Shown here piece by piece: positions 9,366-19,600 of a stretch of DNA of 64,000 nucleotides. Below the pieces are notes generated by a model. The model made no database searches. It had not been told where the DNA came from and saw only the letters and a list, made by a program, of their open reading frames with translations. A program made the position numbers and the translations under genes. Position 1 is the first letter of the stretch. Each line of letters starts with the position of its first letter. The stretch comes from Botrytis cinerea B05.10 (taxonomy: Eukaryota > Ascomycota > Leotiomycetes > Helotiales > Sclerotiniaceae): positions 806,001-870,000 of the forward strand of contig NC_037315.1 in assembly GCF_000143535.2 (NCBI RefSeq), read 5' to 3'.

Positions 9366-12300
9366 AAGCAAGCAAAGATGAGCACAACTTGCGTAAAACT
9401 GCTTAGGTAAGCACTCCAGCAAACGAGACCAATCAGAGCCACCGAATCACCTATGCTTCACTGCTCAAATATTCACGTGACTTTAGCTAATACTTGGCTC
9501 TCCGGTCTCGAGGTATCCCGACTGTTCTGCCTCAATTGTTGGTAAATTAAATAAATTAGAACATGGGCTTCGGAAAAGACAAGTAGGTGGGTGCTGTTCT
9601 CACCAGAAACGAAATTGGATATCTCAAATATTCCATCTAGGAGACTTATACCTAGGTAATTCTCCACCGTTCGTATCAACCTCATACAGAGTACAGTCAT
9701 CGAAACTGTAGTGTTCGGTAATCGAATTGCATTGGCTTGAAAATGGGTCTTTTCGAGGTCGAGATTTTCCAAATCTTATGACAAGGATAACATCACTTGG
9801 GTACGTACCCAGCGGAGTCAAAAAGTACAGGGTGAAGAGAAATCATTCGGAACTCGGAGGGTGCTTCAATAGAAATTGTTCTTCTTGTTTTGTGAGTATG
9901 GGAATGTGAAGCCATTTTGGTCTCTGAGTTGACATCCCTCCAGATTTTCAATACATACACTTGTTTGTGCCTGAAAGCACAAAAGCAGTACTTTAAATCT
10001 CACGCCGTAGTTAGATGAATCAATCAATCAATCGCAGTCTGCAGGATGCAAATATACATGCTACGTGCCGAACAGGGAAAGGGCAATCGATACAATAATG
10101 TACTACGTATACCATCGTTTGTTCGAGTTACTACAGCATCGTCTCTCGGCACGATTTTATACCTTTGATAAATTGTTGAAAGCTCAAAGCTAAATGATAG
10201 GCTATACATGGCCTCCGCATGGTGATGTCACCATCAATTCTCCTCGGATAGATCACAACTTATCAACACCTGCTTCTATCCAGTATTTGGTCTTCAAGCT
10301 TGGTTGCATCGTCTATATCCCGCTTCTTCTTTGCCATGTTCAATCCATAATTTGAATGGAATCTGTTTGAGGGCTTTGTCCTGGCTTCTACTGATTGCAG
10401 AGAGCAATGAAACCCAAGACGTGAGCACTGGATTTGTAGGAGGAAAGACTTTTACACCATCTTCTTCAACAGAGCCAGATCTGTAGTAAGCGATGCCGAA
10501 ACATCGTCAATGGTTGACTCGAGGGTGCTCGGTAGCTCTTGAATTTGTGCAACAGAGCTTGCAGACAAGAGAAATTGATTGAACTGTAGACACAGCGAAA
10601 CATGCAAACTTGACGACACCTTTGATATTGGGGCGAAAGGTTGAAAGTGATAAGTTGAAATTGACAGTCCAAGAGTCATCAATTATGTCAGTCACAGATT
10701 CCTGTAGCTTGTTGTGGATCTTGAAATCAAGACCCAAGTCATTCTTCGAGAGGTTAGTTTCTAGAAATGTAACATGATCTGTGGAAAATTCTGTTTCAAA
10801 CCCATGCCCATTACTTTTTCCGACTTGAAGGGACGGCTAATTGTTTCTATTCGGACAGAATACGTGCAAAACAGAGCTAGAATGCAGGATCGTTTGCAGG
10901 ATATAACACCCAATCGAGCCTGTGGAACTGGTAAGGGCAACAACACGCTGGTCAGACCGTCGAACTTGTCGAGGAGTAGCACGCTAAAGATCTATAGCAT
11001 AATTTTTTTTTAGGGGGGGGTTCGTTTACTTAGTCAAGACTGTCTCCCGAAGGGGGTAAGACTGCAGTTATTCAAAGCACACTCGATAAATCTAATTGTA
11101 ATGTTTTGGTACTTTTTATTGTCGCCCTACGCTTTTACTAAACTACAGTCAAGATTCAAGAGTGTAAAGTTTAGTCTACATGATATACTTGTAACCATCT
11201 GCTTAACTACATTCCTGGTTTTCAAACGATTTATTGTTACTAGGAGCACATCTCATATCTAGCTGTAATTTGCAAGAACGCGACCCAGTCATGGGAGTGC
11301 AATTACACATGGGCTAATTTTCGAAACCTTTCCCTCTATCTGTTCTGATAGATGATTATGCTTCAGAGAGCTTAGGCAAGTGCACACTGCAATGTCAGCT
11401 ATCGTCGACTCAATCCAAGTAAATTTGTCGTCGAATCCTCGGCCATCAAATGCGTACGGCATGCATTCGGAGGACGATCGTCGCTACAATGAGTTTGCGC
11501 CCCCCTTCGGTCTCGGCTGCCGCCGTGTCATTCCCGAAAACGGTTTGAGAGAAGTTATTCACCAGTCCAATATTTTGCTGCAGCTAAAGGACCAAAGATG
11601 AACACTATAGTAAATTATAGCTCAAGCTCCATGCCAATCAGCACTGCTAAGTGCTCAAATGGCTTAGATACCTCATACCTACCGCGCTTTCATTCATTGC
11701 CCGCGGTGGAGTAAATCATGAATGTCAATGGCCACATCATTGACAGGCGTGTTTAGGGTTGACAGTTCCAGATGCGCCTAACTCCTTTATGTCCATGGGC
11801 CCTTCGTGGCCTGCCTGTTCGCAATGACTTCATTATGAGACCCGCGCCTCTGCAACAGAAATTTTCCATACTCACGTGCAAGCATTTTCGTAAAAAACGG
11901 TACGAGAATGTCAAAGTTAATTTGGGGGTTCTGGGGGTAGAGTAGCAACTTTATGGCTAGACACGGCATTTCATTTCACGTAAGCTGTGAGGTGGCTACG
12001 CTGGGAAGATTGTCAAATTGAATCAACTTTCGGCCATAGCAATGAGTGGAAGACTTTGAAGAATAGTTGTACATGGACGGAAAAACAAACGGGCGGGGAT
12101 GGGACACCATTTCTGAACGACAGAGCATTGGACGAGAGATGAAGGAGTGCAATATTTGACAATGTCACTGTCAAAAATAGTGTAGAAAGGCGATTCAATT
12201 TCTGATATTGAAGCTGTCTTATAGAGAACACTTTGAAACTTTAAGCGCTTAAATCTCGAGGCTTGCTTCTCGAACTAGACGAATTATTGCTCGTTCATAA

Positions 12301-12600
12301 GCACATTGAGATTGCCGTGACATATCTGAAAGTCGCCAATTAGATTGTATCTAAATGCGTCTCTTTTGAAACACCCTTGCCAAGCCCTTCGCAGTATGCA
12401 AGAGAGCCTCACACTATAATAAACGACAAATTGATGGGCATTGAAATCACAAAAACAACGCAACAATCTATGATTGCACTCGAAATGTGTGAAGGATTGG
12501 CATACAATTGGCGTGAGATGTAACATATCTTTGGGTACCTAGGTACTGTACAAGCAATCGTTATTGAAGCATCCAAGATACCCCTCATGATGCAAGCCTA

Positions 12601-13503
12601 CTAGTCCATCTTCCCACCCGTCAATTCTTCTGCGATGTGCTGCATTCTGGTTCCGGTAATTACAGCAGGATGCGAGTATTTTCCGACCGCAGTCTTATGA
12701 GAATTGTTGACGCCTGAAAGCATATCCTGGACAGTGGGTGGTTTCTCGTGCACCTCCCAGATATTCCTCTTGTAGGGTGCATTCTTATCGAAAGGATTCG
12801 TGAAGATCTCATCAATCTTAGCATTCAATTGCTCCTCCGTCGTGATGAATGACCTAGCCTTCATGTACAGCGTATGCAATGCATTCTTTCTCTGCTCCTC
12901 TCTCTCAGCCGCCCTAATTTGTACCCTTGATGCCTTTTGTGCCAGTTCACTCTCTCTGTCTGGATCTGGAACAAAGCCTACTTGCAGTTTCGACATGGCT
13001 TCCGTAATCGTGGGGTTCATCAGTCTTTCGTCCTCTCGTTGGGGGGCCCGGAGTCTCTTTTCATTGGCCATTCGTTTCGAGTAGCTCTTGTGTGCAACTA
13101 TGCGCTCCTGGGTCAATTTCCTCTTATGGAGATTTACCAACGCTTCCTTCAAGCTCTCACGTCGTTGAGTTGCTAGCCGATGCTTCCATGCAACATAATC
13201 GTTCGGGTTCTTGGGAGGTTTCGAGGGCTCACGAGTCACAGAATCTAGATACTTTTTGGAGATCTTGTCGGGGCCGCGGTTGGGGAAAAGATTTCGTGGA
13301 GGAGGTAGAGTTCCTTTAATATCTCTATGTCCCCGGGCATCTGGCTGTCGAGTGGTAGGTATTTCGATAAATCGAGGATTTTCAGGTCCAATAGCGCTAC
13401 ATGAAGTAGTGGTGGAGAAATTTCGAGATGAGACCGCGGTTGATTGACTGGGCCTGCATCGCCCAATGAAGCTCAAAGAACTCTTTGACATACTTGACGA
13501 CAT
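12601..13503 (-). CDS. pet123: Mitochondrial small-subunit ribosomal protein mS26 (Pet123)
   Basis: This 300-residue protein starts with a Ser/Arg-rich, acid-poor leader typical of a mitochondrial presequence. I chose the ATG at 13503 because the peptide from there is a clean presequence; an ATG at 13524 would add seven residues. The middle is strongly basic and helical. The C-terminal half contains LHTLYMKARSFITTEEQLN followed by AKIDEIF, which parallels the Pet123 segment around its FIVTESQL motif. Pet123 is a fungal-specific small mitoribosomal subunit protein needed for mitochondrial translation. The gene is divergent from nog2, with starts about 325 bp apart. The family assignment rests on this motif and the overall pattern and is fairly secure. 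Confidence 0.75.
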   Translation of the reverse strand: MSSSMSKSSLSFIGRCRPSQSTAVSSRNFSTTTSCSAIGPENPRFIEIPTTRQPDARGHRDIKGTLPPPRNLFPNRGPDKISKKYLDSVTREPSKPPKNPNDYVAWKHRLATQRRESLKEALVNLHKRKLTQERIVAHKSYSKRMANEKRLRAPQREDERLMNPTITEAMSKLQVGFVPDPDRESELAQKASRVQIRAAEREEQRKNALHTLYMKARSFITTEEQLNAKIDEIFTNPFDKNAPYKRNIWEVHEKPPTVQDMLSGVNNSHKTAVGKYSHPAVITGTRMQHIAEELTGGKMD

Positions 13504-13827
13504 TGTGTTCAAATGATACCGCAAAAAAAGACGATGCTATGTGTCAAAAGGGAGAGAAGTAGGCCGTGAGAAGATCGGGTTCAGTATTCCGAGGTCATTC
13601 TGATAAAGGCACTCCTTCCTTACCTCACAATCGAAGTTGATAAAATATCTTTGGTTAGTGGAGATATATTTTTGAAGCTAACGCGGCCAGCCACACCTTA
13701 GCGCGACGCACATCAGCCACAACCCCCAAAAATCTCTAAAACTTTTTTTCCTGACCTTCGACTTCCTCTTTTCATACTTTTTTCTCAACCTCAAAATTTT
13801 ATAGCGCATCGCGCAACAATCATCATT
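13504..13827. promoter_or_regulatory. Shared bidirectional promoter of pet123 and nog2
   Basis: Only 324 bp separate the two divergent start codons, so both genes must share this control region. It contains a GC-rich core near 13695-13710 followed by a T/C-rich stretch before the nog2 start. No TATA box is evident. Confidence 0.6.
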
Positions 13828-16153
13828 ATGGGTACCGGTAAGAAAGAAGCGACCAGAAAGGTCAAGCAAGGGAAAGTAGGAGATGGCATGGCCAACGTTA
13901 AGACCAAGGGCGAGAATTTCTATCGGTATGTTCCCGCTATAACCCACGTTGACGGACTGAAAACTAACCATTTCACAGCACAGCGAAGCAAGCCAAGACC
14001 TTGAATATGTTTAATGAAGGCAAAGCTCGTCACAATGCCGCAGGAAAAGTTACTCAAGCCGCTACCTTCCAAAGTAGAGAAACAAAACCCGCACGAATTG
14101 AACCCAACAGAAAATGGTTTACAAACTCGAGAGTCATTGGTCAAGATGCCTTGACCTCTTTCCGAGAAGCCATGGCTGAACGCGCGAGTGATCCTTACTC
14201 GGTATTGCTAAAGACTAATAAATTGCCAATGTCACTGATCCGAGACGGACAAGGGAAGAACGGACTGAAGCAGCATCAAGCCAAGATGGCAGTCGAGGCG
14301 TCTCCATTCAGTGATACCTTCGGTCCCAAAGCACAAAGAAAGAGAGTAAAGCTCGGTGTCAGTTCATTGGAGGATCTTGCCGACGATAGTGTCAAAAGCC
14401 ACGATACATATCTGGATCGACTCGAACAAGCAAAGCTTCTGAGTGGAACTTCAAACGATCCCGAAGCTGTTGGTGAAGCTGCTGCAATTGATGATGGACA
14501 CATCACCAGTGCTCGAGAGGCGATTTTCAGCAAGGGTCAAAGCAAACGCATATGGAATGAGCTCTACAAAGTTATTGATTCTTCAGATGTTGTCATACAC
14601 GTTTTAGATGCTAGAGACCCTCTGGGAACTCGTTGTCGGACTGTGGAAAAGTACATCAAGGACGAAGCACCGCATAAGCATTTGATTTTTGTACTAAACA
14701 AGTGCGATCTTGTACCCACCGGAGTTGCTGTAAGTTTGAATATTTCCCACATGTCAATCAATTTCACCAATCTATTGCCCCCGTGTTTGTTCCATCGTTA
14801 AGTCAAGGCATCTTCTGCACTATGTGCTCCTCACAATGGAAGGCAGTCTGTTACAACTTTGGTAGATCGAGTTCATTCTCGCCGCTCTTGACTCTCGGGT
14901 CTTGAGTAGGCAGCTCACCGTCTTGGAGAGTCTGTCGCAAAGAGTTCGATAATGTTTCGTTTGAGTTGAAGTCCACTTCCTCTTTAGCTAGTGGCTTGTG
15001 GTGGTTTTCTTAGTAATGATTCATACATTTCACCAGTGCACACAATATTATTTCACAAGCAATATATTTTTATGACACATGCTAATATACTGCAGGCCGC
15101 TTGGGTGCGATCACTCTCCAAAGATTATCCAACTCTTGCATTCCATGCCTCAATAACAAATTCCTTCGGAAAAGGATCCCTTATCCAACTCCTCCGCCAA
15201 TTCTCTTCCCTACATGCCGATCGCAAACAAATATCAGTTGGCTTTATTGGATACCCAAACACTGGCAAATCATCAATCATTAACACGTTAAGAAAGAAGA
15301 AGGTCTGCACAGTTGCTCCAATACCGGGTGAAACAAAAGTTTGGCAGTACATCACTCTTATGAAACGCATTTATCTCATTGATTGTCCTGGAGTAGTTCC
15401 TCCTAGTACTACCGATACACCCCAAGATATTCTACTACGAGGTGTAGTCAGAGTTGAGAACGTTGAACACCCAGAACAATATATTCCTGCAGTTTTGAGT
15501 AAAACTAAACCACAACACATTGAAAGAACATATGCTCTTAAGGGTTACAAAAACCATATTGAATTCTTAGAGCTTCTTGCACGAAAGGGGGGAAGACTGT
15601 TACATGGAGGTGAGCCTGATGTTGATGGCGTAGCCAAAATGGTCCTCAATGACTTCTTGAGGGGTAAAATTCCATGGTTTACTCCGCCTCCAAAACTCGA
15701 AGGCCCAGAAGAAACTGGAGTTGAAGGACGAGAAGGTAGATTGGGCGAAATGCCACGGAAGAGAAAGCGTGACGAAGCTGGAGAATTGGTAGCTGACACA
15801 TCTGTTGGAGAGATCGCCTCGGTGGCCGAAGCCGACAAAGGAGATGATTCGTAAGTTCTTGAAAGCCCAACACATCCGTACTTTACGCTAACATTCATTG
15901 CAGATTTGAAGGCTTTGATAGCGATGAAGAAGAAGGCGGTGTCGCGATAGATGATATCGCTGATGCTGAAACTATCGACAAGGCTTTTGGCATAGAGTCT
16001 GACGAGGAAAGCGAAGCTGGTGATGCTGACGAACCCGCCGGGGAAGAAAATGACGCTGAAGCTGTCAATGAGCAACTTCGCAAACAACTTTCAAAAGACT
16101 CAAATCCCCCGAGGCGGAAACAGCCATCTAGGAAGAAAGCCCAAAAGACTTGA
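13828..16153 (+). CDS. nog2: Nucleolar GTPase Nog2, 60S ribosome biogenesis
   Basis: Four exons are inferred: 13828-13925, 13979-14729, 15096-15850 and 15904-16153, encoding 617 residues. Nog2 binds pre-60S particles in the nucleolus/nucleoplasm and is needed for late assembly and export. The N-terminal NGP1NT region includes [18 protein letters not shown], formed across intron 1. The GTPase domain shows the circular permutation typical of YlqF/Nog2 proteins: the G4 motif NKCDLVP (about residue 272) precedes the G1 motif GYPNTGKSS (about 334) and the G3 motif DCPGV (about 379). The C-terminus is acidic and then basic, as usual for nucleolar GTPases. The first acceptor of a CAG-CACAG pair keeps the frame. 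Intron 2 is 366 nt against about 53 nt for the other two, and probably hosts a snoRNA. Confidence 0.93.
14785..15030 (+). ncRNA. Candidate intronic H/ACA snoRNA (snR191-like)
   Basis: This lies inside nog2 intron 2 (14730-15095). A hairpin spans 14806-14849 (AGGC/GUCU, CUUC/GAAG and GCAC/GUGC stems). It is flanked directly by AGUCA (14801-14805) on the left and GUUAC (14850-14854) on the right. These two arms pair with UGACU and GUAAC in rRNA helix 69 and leave UA unpaired, placing the first U (yeast Psi2258) in the pocket. A hinge-like AGAUCG begins exactly 14 nt after the right arm starts; its last base is G instead of the consensus A. Downstream, UAGUAAU at 15011 is followed 14 nt later by an ACA (15025-15027), and its first bases fit the arm for Psi2260. 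The second hairpin is not folded convincingly. In S. cerevisiae the NOG2 intron encodes snR191, which guides both sites. The ends given are estimates. Confidence 0.5.
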
Positions 16154-16644
16154 GAGCTTATGTAGTTAGAATATATTAATGTTAATGCCAATGATACCCC
16201 CACGATGATTTTGACGTCACAATCACAAATGGTCTTGGCATGCTTTTCTTTTCTATACATAAATCGCTAAGTTTGAACAAATGTTATCGGTCTCGGGCCT
16301 TCTTAGACAATTACCCCAGTCAGTAATCCCATTTCCAAATCAAACACCAAGAGCTGTTATTACCTGTGTTCTTGAATTTCTGTTATATATTTCTAAATCC
16401 GAATCTTGGTTTTATGGGCTTTCTTGGATTATGTTTTCGTCTACAGTTGGCATGAAATACATAGCCACATCTTGACTGTTCGCCTCCCCAACCTAGCCTT
16501 TAACGGGATTGATTCTCTGTACACCGTCCAGTTTAAATGCCCAATTCCCAAATAAGTCTGTACATCTCCTAATGCAAGCCTGGCTTCATGTTGTGCCAAG
16601 CGCCAATTCTACCTGGCTCTATCACAAAATCGTCCCATCACATA
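16154..16644. other. Convergent 3' intergenic region
   Basis: About 490 bp separate the stops of nog2 and fab1. Nothing beyond 3' UTR sequence is recognised. Confidence 0.6.
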
Positions 16645-19600
16645 TCACAAAACTGGCGTTCTTGCCTCCTGCACCATCTGCCTTGAGTCTCTTCTCGGTC
16701 TTCCATCTAGAGGTTGGTGCCAACTATTTGGGGCTATTCATTCTGATTAGCAAATATAAGATCGCCAGGGAAAGGAAACAATGATACCTTGAAGGATATA
16801 TCTATTCATCGCTTCTCTAAAACGGCTTTTGTATTCCTGTTTGCTTGTTAAGACAATGTAAATGTTAGTTTGGAAAGGAGGATTGAACGGACCTTAGGCG
16901 ACGTGACGGTAGGTCGATTGCGGCCACCACCAGCGAAACCACGGTCTAGAGGTTCTCGTTAGCATGAGATGACAAGATCTAGCTTTGAATAAAACAGTAC
17001 CTTTGATCCATGATTCTAACTTCTTGTCCCATGTGTAAGTACGAACCACATCAATAATTCCGACGACAAGTTCTTTTCGTGCCTTCATCATGTAAGTAAT
17101 ATGTTAAATCCCTATCAACTTAGTAGCACTCACCTCATCCACAGCCACCATCAGCGAGTAATCCATTACATCGTTTCGTTGCAAGAAGAGAGTATCATTG
17201 AAGATGGCAGATCGAAGAAGTTTTTTAGAATGCTTTACACAAATCAGTCACATGAACCTTGCATTGCTTTTACTTTACTTACTTCACGTGCAAATAAAGG
17301 AGACTCATAGATGAATTCTACCATGTTCTCGTCCAAAAGCACCTCATTCTGCTCCCCTGTAGATTGAATCTTTCTATTCCGCATAGATCCCTTCAGGTCG
17401 AAAATGCGTGTAGGGGAACGATCATAGAAAAGATTTTCCATTACCAACACATCCCACTTGATTTCCGTGCCCGTAGCTGGATTTTTAATAACAATCTGGA
17501 AGAAACCAAGCATTTTTGCAATGGCCGTAGGTAACTCATGAAATAATGCCTCGGATATAATGTTGAAGTAAGCTGGCGCGAATTTGAGGAATGCCTGAGT
17601 TTCAATGGGGGATAATTGTTTCAAGACCAGTCTGTCATCGAGTGTTTTCAAGAATACAGATTTGGTCTTTCCTCCTTTGGAATCCCATTTCAAGCACCGA
17701 GATAACGATTCTACGATTCGATCTGCTACTCCACACTTTCTTCGCACAGCATCAAATTGTTCCGCAAAGAAAATTTTGCATTGCATTCTTGCCGAAGAAT
17801 CGACGAACGAGTACGCAAGATGAGTACCCGTGGCACGCAATAATGAAGTTTCGACTTCTGCTTGGTTGATACCATCTTCGCACATGTCTGGTGTACCATC
17901 TAAAGGCTCAGAATCATGTTCTTGAGCTTTTGCACATGCTGGGCCTTGTTGTCGAAGATCATCTAACTTGGTTAGATAATGTTCTGATGACAACGTAAAA
18001 GCTATCAACGAGCTTGGCTCATCCTCTCTAATGATAACATCAGAATCGACAAATATATGCTCACCAGCATTGATGGGATACTCAAGCTGGGTCCAACCAC
18101 TGGCAGATCTCTCCGCCCAGAAATTAGTTAACATCTTCATAAGACTAGACTTCTCATGTTTTGGTATCTCCAGCGGAAGGTCGGCATTTGGTTTGCCCAC
18201 ACGAAGCGATTCAGCTAACTCCTCCGCGCCTTGCAAAAGATCACCAATCAAAGAATGATCCGCATCACTAACAGCACCTTCATCATCTGAACCAGTCTGA
18301 CTAAAGTTTTGATGGCTGTCATCCGCTTCGGTGTCGGCAACAGCGCCTTCATTGGCAGCAGAAGTATCATTGGGCGAATTCGGCTGAGTCTCGCTACTAG
18401 GAGGATTCATATTAAGTTCGGCAAGCCCTTTGGTCATGCTAGTAGACTCTGTACTAACTCGTGTGGGCTCGGCGTCTAGAGAAACTTCGTCGGGGGGTCC
18501 GCGCTCCTCGACAGCTTCGTTGATATCCTTGTATATCTCAACAATCGGCTTGGAAGATGCCTTGGGGAAAGCTCTTGATTGTGTAACTTTCGCTGCCATT
18601 CGTCTCCTGTCACGTAGACGTTCTTTTTCAAATTCTCTACTCAACTGTTCAAAGTGCTTTGCTAGCGTTGTAACTTTGGATTCCTTTCGTTTGCTTTGCA
18701 CAGACCTTGGAATGAGGGAGTGTCCCGCCTTGCGATTCTGTTTGAGCGACCCCAAGCCCAATCTTTCCGAAAGTCTTTTGTCGGTGGGTCTTACCGGCTC
18801 TGTCGTAGATGGCTTCAAAGGTTCAAGCAGTGGGATTTGAGTGTCACTAGACTTGCGCGCATCTCCTAGACGATGATATGCCTTGCTAGAAATTGGCTGC
18901 ATGCGACGCAAGGTATTTGCAGGCTGCGACTGAGTACGATTGAGAGGAGGCGAAGCACCACTGCGGCGCGAGGTTGTACGTTCCGTTGGTCTTGGAATTC
19001 CAGAGATCTCCATTTGTGATTGCCCTTGCTCGCCAGAATGTGATTGGTTTGCCCTTCGTAGTCTCTCAATTTTCTCGGATAAGGTTGCTTCTAAAGGTGC
19101 TGTAGGTATTTCTACATCCGGGGAACTCTCCATTTCAGACGGACTAGATGTGAGGAAGTCAGATGTATCTGTCGGTGTCAAGAGGTCCGAAGAAATTTGT
19201 TGATCTGCGGTTTCTGGGATAGCGAGATCAAGATGTTCTACTCCCTCATGCCGAGGCGTTTGAATTTGATCCTCTGCCATAGATGATTGGGTTCCATCGG
19301 AATGCTGCGAATCAACCGTTGCTGGATCTGGGATTGAATTGTCTTCGGGTACTGTCAGCTGATCCTCGGGCGGTTCTTCTATATCCTGGCTTGGTTCTGT
19401 TGCCGTTTCCGTTGGTGCTTGGATTACGGATTTCTCTTCGACATCAGACAATGGTTCATTTGACTCTACAGACACCAATGATGTTTGAGATTCATCACGG
19501 TCCATGAACATCCTCTTGAGTTGTATCGCGGCGAGGCGGCGAATGTCCTTTTCCGAGGGAAAGAAGTTTCCGTCAAAATCTTGAAAGGCGTCGTCCCACT

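Larger units (their letters stand above)
8773..12600. other. Gene-poor 3.8-kb region
   Basis: Between the unrecognised gene and pet123 I find no supported gene. The region holds the 44-bp minisatellite, a GAT-rich simple repeat, and an unusual T-run/G-run junction near 11005-11020. Some short minus-strand frames at about 10450-10980 have protein-like composition but are broken by frameshifts and stops and have no recognisable motif. The region could contain decayed coding or transposon sequence, but this cannot be shown here. Confidence 0.5.

Noticed and set aside
14891..14932. GACTCTC...GAGAGTC inverted repeat in nog2 intron 2 as the main guide of the snoRNA
   Set aside because: GAGAGTC is complementary to helix 69, but it also pairs perfectly with GACTCTC 34 nt upstream. 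It may be a structural stem, so I did not use it as primary evidence.
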